Origin: an uncultured Lachnospiraceae bacterium
GTDB lineage: Bacteria; Bacillota; Clostridia; Lachnospirales; Lachnospiraceae
DNA: 64,000 nucleotides
Direction of reading: 5' to 3'
Assembly (NCBI GenBank): GCA_903789615.1
Contig: CAIFEV010000001.1
Coordinates: 124,001 to 188,000, forward strand
In this document: positions 33,640-41,796 of the stretch, in pieces
Layout: each line of letters starts with the position of its first letter
How positions within the stretch are numbered: the stretch's first letter is position 1
The notes under the pieces: model-generated
Databases searched by the model: none
What the model was told of the DNA's origin: nothing
What the model saw: only the letters and a program-made list of their open reading frames with translations
Translations under genes and position numbers: made by a program

Positions 33640-33695
33640 TGGAACGCTTCTGGAACGCCGCGGGGTGCGGGGCGGAACAGCCCTGAGTCTATAAT
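33640..33695 (+). promoter_or_regulatory. Promoter region of the fatty-acid synthesis operon
   Basis: TATAAT at 33690-33695 is a perfect -10 box, but no good -35 is found 16-18 bases upstream. Two direct repeats TGGAACGC (33640-33647 and 33651-33658) are 11 bases apart, one helical turn, and lie just upstream of the -35 region. They could be an activator or repressor site. No FapR or FabT consensus was recognised. Confidence 0.5.
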
Positions 33696-33745
33696 GCAGG
33701 CAAAGGTTCCGGAAAGGTCCGGTCCGATAAAGGAGGAAAACAGCC

Positions 33746-33973
33746 ATGTATTTTGATTCCATCGCAAAGATCATCGCACAGCGCACAGGATGCAGCGTCA
33801 CGGATATCACGCCGGAAAGCCGGTTTGCGGATCTTGGCGTCGACTCGCTTGACACTGTCGAGCTTCTGATGAACCTCGAGGATGAAATCGGGCAGGAGAT
33901 CGATATTCAGGAGAAGGTCGGGACGGTAGGCGAACTCGACAGACTGATTCAGGAAAAAGTAAAGAAGGCGTGA
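33746..33973 (+). CDS. acpP: Acyl carrier protein
   Basis: A 75-residue acidic acyl carrier protein. The phosphopantetheine serine is in GVDSLDTVELLMNLED at about residue 36. It carries the growing acyl chain for the Fab enzymes encoded directly downstream. AAAGGAGG is well spaced to the ATG. It is the first gene of the cluster, as in other clostridia that have fabK. Confidence 0.95.
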   Translation: MYFDSIAKIIAQRTGCSVTDITPESRFADLGVDSLDTVELLMNLEDEIGQEIDIQEKVGTVGELDRLIQEKVKKA

Positions 33974-33974
33974 C

Positions 33975-34919
33975 ATGATTCGCTCACAGATCTGTGACCT
34001 GCTGGGGATCCGCTTTCCTGTCTTTCAGGGCGGGATGGCCTGGATCGCGGACGGAAAACTGGCAGCTGCCGTCTCGGAGGGCGGCGGACTCGGAATCATC
34101 GCCTCGGGGAACGCTCCCGCTTCGTATGTGCGGGAGCAGATTCATGAGGCGAAGAAGAGGACGGATAAGCCGTTTGGCGTCAACATCATGCTCATGAGCC
34201 CGTATGCGCAGGAAGTGGCAGAGGTGGCTGCGCAGGAACATGTGGCCGTCGTGACGACCGGCGCCGGCAATTCTTCCAGATTTATGAAGATGTGGGAGTC
34301 GGCGGGGATAAAAGTGATCCCGGTTGTTGCGTCGGTCGCGCTGGCGCGTCTCATGCAGAGAACGGGTGCGGCGGCGCTGATCGCGGAAGGCGGTGAGAGC
34401 GGAGGGCATATCGGAGAGCTCTCCACGATGGTTCTGGTTCCGCAGGTGGCGGACGCAGTGAATATTCCTGTCATCGCGGCGGGCGGTATCGCCGATGGAC
34501 GCGGCTTGGCGGCGGCTCTGATGCTGGGAGGGTGCGGCGTGCAGATGGGCACCCGGTTTCTTTCGGCGCAGGAATGCACGATTTCACCGGTCTACCGGGA
34601 GAAAATCTTAAAGGCAGGAGACCTTTGCACGATGGTCACCGGAAGAAGACTGGGACATCCGGTGAGGTCGCTTAGGACGCCATTCGCCAGGGAGTATCTG
34701 AAGGAAGAGTACGGCGGGGCAAGCGACGAGAGTCTTGAAAAGCTTGGAACCGGAGCACTGCGGAAAGCGGTTGTAGACGGGGACGCCATGAAGGGATGTT
34801 TTCTTGCCGGGCAGTCGGCGGCGATGGTGAAGCGCGTGCAGCCGGCCGCGGAAATCGTACGGGAAGTGACAGACGAAGCAGAGACAATCCTGCGGGGTGC
34901 GGCCAAATGGGTACAGTAG
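33975..34919 (+). CDS. fabK: Enoyl-ACP reductase II (FMN-dependent)
   Basis: A 314-residue nitronate-monooxygenase-like TIM-barrel FMN protein that reduces enoyl-ACP with NAD(P)H in the last step of each elongation cycle. The features FPVFQGGMAWIADGKLAAAVSEGGGLGII, GESGGHIGE with the catalytic histidine, PVIAAGGIADGRG and GVQMGTRFL match FabK, and the operon position confirms it over a nitronate monooxygenase. It starts one base after acpP. No FabI or FabL is in the window. Confidence 0.94.
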   Translation: MIRSQICDLLGIRFPVFQGGMAWIADGKLAAAVSEGGGLGIIASGNAPASYVREQIHEAKKRTDKPFGVNIMLMSPYAQEVAEVAAQEHVAVVTTGAGNSSRFMKMWESAGIKVIPVVASVALARLMQRTGAAALIAEGGESGGHIGELSTMVLVPQVADAVNIPVIAAGGIADGRGLAAALMLGGCGVQMGTRFLSAQECTISPVYREKILKAGDLCTMVTGRRLGHPVRSLRTPFAREYLKEEYGGASDESLEKLGTGALRKAVVDGDAMKGCFLAGQSAAMVKRVQPAAEIVREVTDEAETILRGAAKWVQ

Positions 34920-35800
34920 CGTTTCTCTTTTCCGGGCAGGGAGACCAGTTCGCCGGCATGGGAAAGGAACTCCTTGTCAGGCCGGAAGCGGCGGCTGTCT
35001 TTAAAACCTGTGACGCGCTGCGGCCCGGCACCTCGGACTTGTGCTTAAAGGGGCCGGAAGAGGCGTTAAAGCAGACGGTCAACACCCAGCCGTGTCTGTT
35101 CGCGTATGAGATGGCGGCAGCAGCCTGTCTGCTGTCAGACGGCGTGAAGCCGTCTGATGCTGCCGGGTTTTCGCTCGGAGAAGTCAGCGCGGCGGTCCTC
35201 GCCGGGGTCTTCAGTCTGGAAGACGGCTTCAGGGCTGTTTGCGAGCGGGCGAGGCTCATGCAGAAGGCAGGTGAGGGGAAACAGATGTCGATGGCGGCGG
35301 TTTTGAAACTTCCGGCGGAAACGGTGCAGGAGCTTTCCGGGGCGTTTCCGGAAATCTGGCCGGTGAATTTCAACTGCCCGGGACAGACGACTGTGTCCGG
35401 CGACGCGCAGCAGATGAAGAAATTCATCATCCGGGTGCGCGAGGCAGGCGGAAGAGCCGTGATGCTGCGGGTGAGCGGCGCGTTCCACTCACCGGTGATG
35501 ACTCCGGCAGCGGAAGCGTTCCGGAAGGTTCTCTCAGAAGTCGCGGTCCGGGAACCGGAAGTCCGTCTTTGGTCGGATAAAACGGGGCGCGAATACGGGA
35601 AAGGTTCAGAAACAATCCGGGAGACGCTGGCCGGGCAGATCGATCATCCGGTCCTCTTTGAAAGCATGATCCGGGATATGTGCGCGAAGGGCGTTGAAAC
35701 CTTTGTCGAGGTCGGACCGGGACGGACGCTCACCCATATGGTGCAGCGGATCTGCCCTGAGAAGAGGGCGGTTCACTACACGGATTACAAAGGAGAGTGA
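34907..35800 (+). CDS. fabD: Malonyl-CoA:ACP transacylase
   Basis: A 297-residue transacylase that loads malonyl groups on ACP. It has FLFSGQGDQFAGMGKEL at the N terminus, the nucleophile serine in GFSLGEVSA (the usual preceding His is Phe), the arginine in ERARLMQ and the catalytic histidine in SGAFHSPVM. The start is ATG 34907, which overlaps the end of fabK by 13 bases; a longer in-frame reading from 34796 lies wholly inside fabK and is not supported. Confidence 0.94.
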   Translation: MGTVAFLFSGQGDQFAGMGKELLVRPEAAAVFKTCDALRPGTSDLCLKGPEEALKQTVNTQPCLFAYEMAAAACLLSDGVKPSDAAGFSLGEVSAAVLAGVFSLEDGFRAVCERARLMQKAGEGKQMSMAAVLKLPAETVQELSGAFPEIWPVNFNCPGQTTVSGDAQQMKKFIIRVREAGGRAVMLRVSGAFHSPVMTPAAEAFRKVLSEVAVREPEVRLWSDKTGREYGKGSETIRETLAGQIDHPVLFESMIRDMCAKGVETFVEVGPGRTLTHMVQRICPEKRAVHYTDYKGE

Positions 35801-35805
35801 GGCAA

Positions 35806-36552
35806 TTGCTGGAGTCTGTAAAACCGCTTGAAGGAAAAACAGCGCTGATCACGGGCGGAAGCCGCGGGATCGGGCGCGCGATCGCACGGGCTCTTGCCGC
35901 ACAGGGCGCGGACATAGCTGTTGTCTCTTCCGGAAACGGGCAGGCGGCAGCGGATGTGTGCCGTAAGATCGCCGGGGAGTATGGTGTCCGGACCGCGCAC
36001 TATATCTGCGATGTTTCGGATTTTGAAAAAACAAAGGAGACGGTTGGAAATGTCCGCTCCGACTTCGGCGGGATCGGGATTCTGGTCAACTGCGCCGGCA
36101 TCACGCGCGACGGACTTATCCTGCGCATGAAGGAAGAGGATTTTGACCGTGTGGTCGATGTGAATCTGAAGGGCGCGTTCAACATGATCCGCCACTGTTC
36201 CGGAATTTTCCTGCGGCAGCGCGGGGGGTGCATCATCAACATCTCCTCGGTTGTTGGTCTCACGGGCAACGCGGGACAGGCAAACTACGCGGCGTCAAAG
36301 GCGGGGCTCATCGGTCTGACGAAGGCGGTGGCAAGAGAACTGGCGGGCAGGAACATCCGCTGCAATGCCATAGCCCCGGGATTCATCGGGACTGACATGA
36401 CAGAAGGAATTGACACGGACCGGATTAGTGCTTCTGTTCCGCTCGGGCGGATCGGATGTCCGGAGGAAGTCGCACAGGCGGCTGTGTATCTGGCCGAAGC
36501 GGCGTATGTGACCGGAACGGTTCTCACCGTTGACGGCGGTCTGGCCATGTGA
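35806..36552 (+). CDS. fabG: 3-oxoacyl-ACP reductase
   Basis: A 248-residue SDR enzyme that reduces 3-oxoacyl-ACP with NADPH. Motifs: TGGSRGIGRAIA, NCAGITRD, the serine in NISSVVG, YAASKAG with the Tyr-x3-Lys pair, and the C-terminal LTVDGGLAM. No ATG is near. I prefer TTG 35806, because AGGAG (35791-35795) is ten bases upstream; a GTG at 35797 overlapping the fabD stop has no room for the ribosome site. The 248-residue length is the family norm. Confidence 0.93.
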   Translation: MLESVKPLEGKTALITGGSRGIGRAIARALAAQGADIAVVSSGNGQAAADVCRKIAGEYGVRTAHYICDVSDFEKTKETVGNVRSDFGGIGILVNCAGITRDGLILRMKEEDFDRVVDVNLKGAFNMIRHCSGIFLRQRGGCIINISSVVGLTGNAGQANYAASKAGLIGLTKAVARELAGRNIRCNAIAPGFIGTDMTEGIDTDRISASVPLGRIGCPEEVAQAAVYLAEAAYVTGTVLTVDGGLAM

Positions 36553-36564
36553 GGAGGACGGGAG

Positions 36565-37800
36565 ATGGAAGAGAGAAAAAGAGTTGTGGTAACCGGCCTT
36601 GGTGCCGTTACGCCGCTCGGGAGTTCCGCGCGGGAAACCTGGGAAGCGATGAAAGCCGGGAAAAACGGCATCGGAGAAATCAGCCTCTTTGACACGGAAA
36701 AGTTTAAGGTTCATCTGGGAGCGGAAGTGAAAGACTTTCACCCGGAGGACTACATGAGCGTCAACGAGTCGCTCCGCACGGACCGCTACGCCCAGCTTGC
36801 CATAGCGGCGTCCGATCAGGCGTGTGATGACAGCGGCATCGCGGGCACGGTAGATCCGGAACGCTTCGCTGTTTATTTCGGGACCGGCATCGGCGGGATC
36901 CGCACCTTTGAGACGGAACACGAGAGACTGCTCGCACGGGGCCCGAGAAGAGTATCGCCTCTTCTGATTCCGATGATGATTTCCAACATGGCTTCCGGTC
37001 TTATTGCCATCCGGCACGGATGCCACGGGTCTGCGCTGCCCGCCGTGACGGCCTGCGCGTCCGGGTCCAATGCCATCGGCGAGGCAGTCCGCATGATCCG
37101 GCACGGATACGCGGACGCCGTCATCGCCGGAGGTGCGGAGGCGGCCATCTGCCCGTCGGCCGTGGCAGGTTTCGGGAACATGGGAGCGCTCTCCTGTGCG
37201 ACCGATCCGGATGCGGCTTCGCTGCCGTTTGACAGGCGCAGGGCCGGATTTGTCATCGGGGAGGGCGCTGTGTCCCTGATTCTTGAGGAATACGCTCGGG
37301 CCGTGAAGCGGGGCGCGAAAATCTACGGGGAGATCTGCGGCTACGGGTCGACCTGCGACGCGTATCACATGACGGCGGTACAGCCGGAGGCGGAACAGTC
37401 GTCCCGCGCCATGATTGAGGCGTGCCGGGAGGCCGGATATTCGGACGGCGAGCGCGTCTATGTGAACGCGCACGGCACCGGGACACCGATGAATGACTCG
37501 GTCGAGACGATCGCGATCAAAAAGGCATTTGACGGGAAGCTCTCGTCTGTGCTCGTCAGCTCGACCAAGTCGATGACGGGGCACATGCTGGGGGCGGCCG
37601 GCGCCATTGAGGCTCTTGCCTGCCTTCTCTCCCTGGATGAAGGCATCCTGCCGCCGACCATCAACCTGAAGGAACCAGACGCAGCCTGTGACATCCCGGT
37701 TGTGGCGGGAAAGGCGCAGAAGGAGGATATATCGCTGGCGCTCTCCAACTCGTTCGGATTCGGCGGACACAATGTCTGCCTTGCGTTCAGAAAGGTGTGA
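36565..37800 (+). CDS. fabF: 3-oxoacyl-ACP synthase II
   Basis: A 411-residue KAS II condensing enzyme. The nucleophile cysteine is in VTACASGSNAIGEA, and the histidines are in NAHGTGTPMND and KSMTGHMLGAAG. FGFGGHN closes the fold. It elongates acyl-ACP with malonyl-ACP. FabH (KAS III), needed for initiation, is not present in this cluster. Ribosome site GAGGACGGGAG precedes the ATG. Confidence 0.95.
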   Translation: MEERKRVVVTGLGAVTPLGSSARETWEAMKAGKNGIGEISLFDTEKFKVHLGAEVKDFHPEDYMSVNESLRTDRYAQLAIAASDQACDDSGIAGTVDPERFAVYFGTGIGGIRTFETEHERLLARGPRRVSPLLIPMMISNMASGLIAIRHGCHGSALPAVTACASGSNAIGEAVRMIRHGYADAVIAGGAEAAICPSAVAGFGNMGALSCATDPDAASLPFDRRRAGFVIGEGAVSLILEEYARAVKRGAKIYGEICGYGSTCDAYHMTAVQPEAEQSSRAMIEACREAGYSDGERVYVNAHGTGTPMNDSVETIAIKKAFDGKLSSVLVSSTKSMTGHMLGAAGAIEALACLLSLDEGILPPTINLKEPDAACDIPVVAGKAQKEDISLALSNSFGFGGHNVCLAFRKV

Positions 37801-37806
37801 GGGAAT

Positions 37807-38256
37807 ATGGAAGAATCGGAAATCCGCTCGTACGCAGCGCTTATGAAGGAACTGGACCTGACCGGGCTAGAGATAACAAATGGTGAAAATATCGTCCGCA
37901 TGGAGCGCGCCGCGGCAAATGCCGTTCAGCCGCTTCCGCAGCTGTCCGGCGGGTCTGCCTTAAAAAACACCGCAGATTCCGGCGCTGCACATAAAAGCGT
38001 CGGGGAGGAACAAGGAGAGGTTCCGGTCACGTCCGAGATTATCGGCGTGTTTTATGCAGCTCCATCGGCAAGTGCGGCGCCCTTTGTCAGGGAGGGCGAG
38101 CGCGTAAAGAAAGGACAGACGCTGTGCATCGTCGAGGCGATGAAGCTGATGAATGAGGTCACGGCGCCTGCCGACGGCGTGGTCGAAAAGGTACTTGTGA
38201 CGGACGGCCAGACGGTGGAGTTCGGTACAAAGCTTTTTCTTATCCGGGAGGACTGA
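37807..38256 (+). CDS. accB: Biotin carboxyl carrier protein of acetyl-CoA carboxylase
   Basis: A 149-residue carrier. The N-terminal region is followed by an Ala/Pro/Ser-rich linker and then the biotinyl domain with the modified lysine in VEAMKLMNEVTAP. It transfers the carboxyl group from AccC to AccDA. It depends on biotin, which links it to the biotin-regulated bioY at 1669. Seven bases separate it from fabF and two from fabZ. Confidence 0.95.
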   Translation: MEESEIRSYAALMKELDLTGLEITNGENIVRMERAAANAVQPLPQLSGGSALKNTADSGAAHKSVGEEQGEVPVTSEIIGVFYAAPSASAAPFVREGERVKKGQTLCIVEAMKLMNEVTAPADGVVEKVLVTDGQTVEFGTKLFLIRED

Positions 38257-38258
38257 AG

Positions 38259-38690
38259 ATGGACCGTGAGGATCTGAAGCGGCTGCTGCCGCACCGCGAC
38301 AACATGCTGCTGCTGGACGACGCGAGCCGGACGGGGGATGACACGGCTGTTGCACACTATCATGTGCGCGGCGATGAGTTTTTCCTGAAAGGTCATTTCC
38401 CGGAGCATCCGATCGTGCCGGGCGTCATTCTGTGCGAGATCATGGCGCAGTCTGCCTGTGTGCTGGCGGCCCCCGGAAAAGAGCAGTATCTTCCGGTTTA
38501 CTCAGGGCTAAATCATGTGCGGTTCCGCCATCCGGTGGTGCCGGGCGATACCCTCGAGATTCACAGCCGCATCATCCGCCGCAAGGGGCCGTTCCTCTTT
38601 GCCGAGGGCGATGTGCGGGTGAAGGATACCGTCTGTATGACCGGCCAGTTTGCGCTGGCGCTTGTAAAAAAGCAGGAGCTGGGAGTGTGA
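38259..38690 (+). CDS. fabZ: 3-hydroxyacyl-ACP dehydratase
   Basis: A 143-residue hot-dog-fold dehydratase. The catalytic histidine lies in GHFPEHPIVPGV and the glutamate in LCEIMAQSA. It removes water from 3-hydroxyacyl-ACP. Starts two bases after accB. Confidence 0.95.
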   Translation: MDREDLKRLLPHRDNMLLLDDASRTGDDTAVAHYHVRGDEFFLKGHFPEHPIVPGVILCEIMAQSACVLAAPGKEQYLPVYSGLNHVRFRHPVVPGDTLEIHSRIIRRKGPFLFAEGDVRVKDTVCMTGQFALALVKKQELGV

Positions 38691-38693
38691 GCG

Positions 38694-40025
38694 ATGTTTT
38701 CCAGGATACTGATTGCAAATCGGGGCGAGATCGCCGTGCGGATCATCCGGGCCTGTCGGGAGATGGGGATCGGGACGGTCGCCGTGTATTCGGAGGCGGA
38801 CCGGGATGCTCTGCACGTGCAGCTCGCGGATTTAAGCTACTGCATCGGACGGGCTCCGGCATCAGACAGTTATCTGGATGAGAAGCAGATCATCCGGGCG
38901 GCCCTTGTCTCCGGTGCCCAGGCGATTCACCCGGGCTACGGGTTTCTCTCCGAAAACGCGCACTTTGCGAGGGAGTGCACAAGAAACGGCATCTGTTTCA
39001 TAGGACCGGATCCGGATCTCATGGAGTCACTCTCGGACAAAGCCGTGCTGAAGGAGAAGGCAGAGAGGGCCGGCCTGAGAGTGATTCCGGGAACGCTGGC
39101 ACTTGCCGGTCCTGATGAGGCACGGGATGCCGGCAGGCGCCTGGGATATCCGCTGATGCTCAAGGCCTGTGCCGGCGGCGGCGGCCGCGGAATCCGGAAA
39201 GTAACAGATGAACAGGCGCTTCTTGCGGCATGGCCGGAAGCACAGGCAGAGGCCATGGCCGCATTCGGAGACGGAAGTCTGTATCTTGAGAAATGCATCT
39301 TTCCGGCAAGGCACATCGAGGTGCAGATTCTGGCGGATGAACAGGGGGATGTACTTGCACTGGGCGAGAGGGACTGTTCGGTTCAGCGGCACAACCAGAA
39401 GCTCATTGAAGAGACACCTTCCCCGGCTGTTAGCGCAGGGCAGCGTGAAAGGCTCATGAGCAGAGCTGTGCAGGCCGCAAAGAAACTTCACTACACAGGC
39501 GCCGGTACGATGGAATTTCTGATGGACACGGACGGCAGATTCTGGTTTATGGAGATGAACGTCCGCCTTCAGGTGGAGCACACGGTGACGGAGATGCTGA
39601 CCGGCATTGACATTGTGAAGTGGCAGATCCGGATCGCGGCGGGCATACCGCTTTCTGTAACCCGGAAAAATATCCGCCCTGACGGCAGCGCCATCGAATG
39701 CCGGATCAATGCTGCCGGATGCGGGACGCTTGACACTCTGCACGTTCCGGGCGGTCCGGATGTGCGCTTTGACACGGCGCTTGTCGAGGGAAACCGGGTG
39801 TCGCCTTTTTATGATTCTCTTCTCGGAAAGCTCGCGGTCCGCGCTCTCACGAGGGAGGAGGCACTGCGCAAGATGCGCATGGCGCTCTCGGAACTTGTCA
39901 TTGAGGGCATTCCCTGCAGTATCCGGGAGCAGATGCGCATTCTGGAGGACGAGACATTTACCAGCGGCGCATACGATCTGACGTTTATTCCGAAGCGTGA
40001 CGCCGCGCAAAACAGCAAAACGTGA
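38694..40025 (+). CDS. accC: Biotin carboxylase subunit of acetyl-CoA carboxylase
   Basis: A 443-residue ATP-grasp enzyme that carboxylates the biotin on AccB. It begins FSRILIANRGEIAVRIIRACREMGI, with HPGYGFLSEN, the ATP-binding GGGGRGIRKV, the biotin carboxylase signature around FMEMNVRLQVEHTVTEM, and the C-terminal domain with ECRINA. It overlaps the accD leader and is three bases after fabZ. Confidence 0.96.
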   Translation: MFSRILIANRGEIAVRIIRACREMGIGTVAVYSEADRDALHVQLADLSYCIGRAPASDSYLDEKQIIRAALVSGAQAIHPGYGFLSENAHFARECTRNGICFIGPDPDLMESLSDKAVLKEKAERAGLRVIPGTLALAGPDEARDAGRRLGYPLMLKACAGGGGRGIRKVTDEQALLAAWPEAQAEAMAAFGDGSLYLEKCIFPARHIEVQILADEQGDVLALGERDCSVQRHNQKLIEETPSPAVSAGQRERLMSRAVQAAKKLHYTGAGTMEFLMDTDGRFWFMEMNVRLQVEHTVTEMLTGIDIVKWQIRIAAGIPLSVTRKNIRPDGSAIECRINAAGCGTLDTLHVPGGPDVRFDTALVEGNRVSPFYDSLLGKLAVRALTREEALRKMRMALSELVIEGIPCSIREQMRILEDETFTSGAYDLTFIPKRDAAQNSKT

Positions 40026-40042
40026 GCGGGAAAGGAGGAGAG

Positions 40043-40906
40043 ATGGCGCTGTTACATTTTCTGAAACCGGACAATGCGCTGGAGGACGGGGGAAGAGACC
40101 GGCTTCCGGTGCAGGCAGACGCCATGGAGCCGGAGCTCACCTGTCCGGAGTGCCGGAAGAGCACGCCGGTGAGCCTTCTGCAGGCCCGGTACATGGTCTG
40201 TCCGTGCGGGCATCATTTCCGCATGAACGCAAGACAGCGCATCCGGATGGTAACCGATGCGAATTCGTTCCGGGAAGAATTCGAGGACGTTGTCGGAGAG
40301 GATCCTCTGCATTTTCCCGGCTATCCCGGGAAACGAGAGAGCGCCCGCGCGGCCAGCGGTGAAAAGGAAGCGGTTATCTGCGGGACGGGCACGGTTGGCG
40401 GAGTGCCCTGCGCACTCTTTTTCATGGAACCAAGGTTTATGATGGGAAGCATGGGAAGTGCCGTCGGAGAACGCATCACCCGGATATTTGAGCTGGCGCT
40501 TGAAAGACATCTGCCGGTTGTCGGGTTTACCGTGTCGGGCGGTGCCAGAATGCAGGAGGGGCTTCTGTCCCTGATGCAGATGGCCAAGATAAGTGCCGCG
40601 GTGAGGCGGCACTCGGATGCGGGACTTTTATACATCGCCGTCCTGACCGATCCGACAACGGGCGGCGTGACGGCAAGTTTCGCGATGGAAGCAGACATTG
40701 CGCTTGCGGAGCCGGGAGCGACGATCGGCTTTGCCGGGAGGAGAATCGTGGAGCAGACGACGGGAAAACGGCTGCCAGGAGATTTCCAGAAAGCAGAGAC
40801 GGTTGAACAGGAAGGATTTATCGACCGGATCGTGCCGAGGCAGCAGATGAAACCACTTCTCACGCAGCTTCTGGCAATGCATCCGGCGGGAGGAAAGAGA
40901 AGATGA
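40043..40906 (+). CDS. accD: Acetyl-CoA carboxylase carboxyltransferase beta subunit
   Basis: A 287-residue carboxyltransferase subunit. The crotonase-like core with GGARMQEG, LTDPTTGGVTASFAM and FAGRRIVEQTTG is intact. The N-terminal zinc ribbon reads CPEC, then 17 residues, then CPC followed by GHHFRM; the second pair is Cys-x-Cys where the family has Cys-x2-Cys, so zinc binding may be altered. ATG 40043 is chosen over an overlapping GTG at 40022, since AAAGGAGGAG is right before it. It overlaps accA by four bases. Confidence 0.93.
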   Translation: MALLHFLKPDNALEDGGRDRLPVQADAMEPELTCPECRKSTPVSLLQARYMVCPCGHHFRMNARQRIRMVTDANSFREEFEDVVGEDPLHFPGYPGKRESARAASGEKEAVICGTGTVGGVPCALFFMEPRFMMGSMGSAVGERITRIFELALERHLPVVGFTVSGGARMQEGLLSLMQMAKISAAVRRHSDAGLLYIAVLTDPTTGGVTASFAMEADIALAEPGATIGFAGRRIVEQTTGKRLPGDFQKAETVEQEGFIDRIVPRQQMKPLLTQLLAMHPAGGKRR

Positions 40907-41679
40907 ACCGGACGGTCAGCGATGCATACGCGGCGGTGGAGGCGGCCAGAAACAGTTCCCGTCCAACCGGTCTTGACTATATCAGCAATGTGTTCACGTC
41001 TTTTCTTGAACTGCACGGAGACCGGGGCAGCGGCGACGACCCGTCTCTTGTCGGCGGACTGGCGCGGCTTGACGGGTGCCCGGTCACCGTTCTTGCCGTT
41101 GAGAAGGGGCACACCGCAAGGCAGCGGCAGGCCCGGAATTTCGGCTCGGTTCATCCGGAAGGATACCGCAAGGCGCTGCGCCTGATGCGTCAGGCGCAGA
41201 AATTCAGAAGACCGGTCGTGTGTTTTGTGGATACGGCGGGAGCCGGCTGCGGACTTGCGGATGAGCAGCACGGGATAGGGCAGGCGATCGCCGAAAACCT
41301 GAAGGAGCTTGCAGGGCTTTCCGTGCCGGTTATCTCGGTTATAATCGGCGAGGGAGGAAGCGGCGGTGCGCTTGGTCTGGCGCTGGCCGATCAGGTCTGG
41401 ATGCTGGAAGGCGCCTATTATTCCGTTATCTCTCCGGAGGGCTGTGCGCAGATCCTCTGGAAGGACCCGAAGAAAGTCTCCGAAGCGGCTGTCTGCCTGC
41501 ATCTCACGGCAGATGACGCCCTCGCCCTCGGCGTTACAGACCGGATTATCCAGGAGAAAGACATCGGGAAAAAGCCGTTTTTTGACCGGCTGAGAGAAAG
41601 TCTGTCCGAAGAACTGCAAAAACTCGGGCAGGATCCGGATCTGCTGGCAAAGCGGTACGCAAGGTTCCGCCGTTTTTAA
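40903..41679 (+). CDS. accA: Acetyl-CoA carboxylase carboxyltransferase alpha subunit
   Basis: A 258-residue carboxyltransferase subunit that pairs with AccD to form malonyl-CoA. Motifs: ELHGDRG, FVDTAGAGCGLADEQHGIGQAIAENL, VIIGEGGSGGALGL and ISPEGCAQILWKD. It is shorter than the Escherichia coli protein by about 60 residues because the N-terminal helical part is reduced, as in many clostridia. The start overlaps the accD stop in ATGA. It is the last gene of the fatty-acid operon. Confidence 0.95.
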   Translation: MNRTVSDAYAAVEAARNSSRPTGLDYISNVFTSFLELHGDRGSGDDPSLVGGLARLDGCPVTVLAVEKGHTARQRQARNFGSVHPEGYRKALRLMRQAQKFRRPVVCFVDTAGAGCGLADEQHGIGQAIAENLKELAGLSVPVISVIIGEGGSGGALGLALADQVWMLEGAYYSVISPEGCAQILWKDPKKVSEAAVCLHLTADDALALGVTDRIIQEKDIGKKPFFDRLRESLSEELQKLGQDPDLLAKRYARFRRF

Positions 41680-41683
41680 GGAT

Positions 41684-41706
41684 TGTCCGGGACCAAGGTC
41701 CGGACA
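41684..41706. repeat. Inverted repeat after accA
   Basis: TGTCCGGGACC and GGTCCGGACA face each other across two bases with one bulge, starting 5 bases after the accA stop. A U-tract is missing, so it may stabilise the mRNA 3' end or be an operator of the following regulator gene; a canonical terminator is not seen. Confidence 0.45.
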
Positions 41707-41796
41707 CCCTTACCCGGGCGCGCGACAAAAAAGGACACGGGCAGCAGTTTGTGGTACTCTTGTAGGCAGATGCAGACCTGCAGGTGAGGAGGAACC

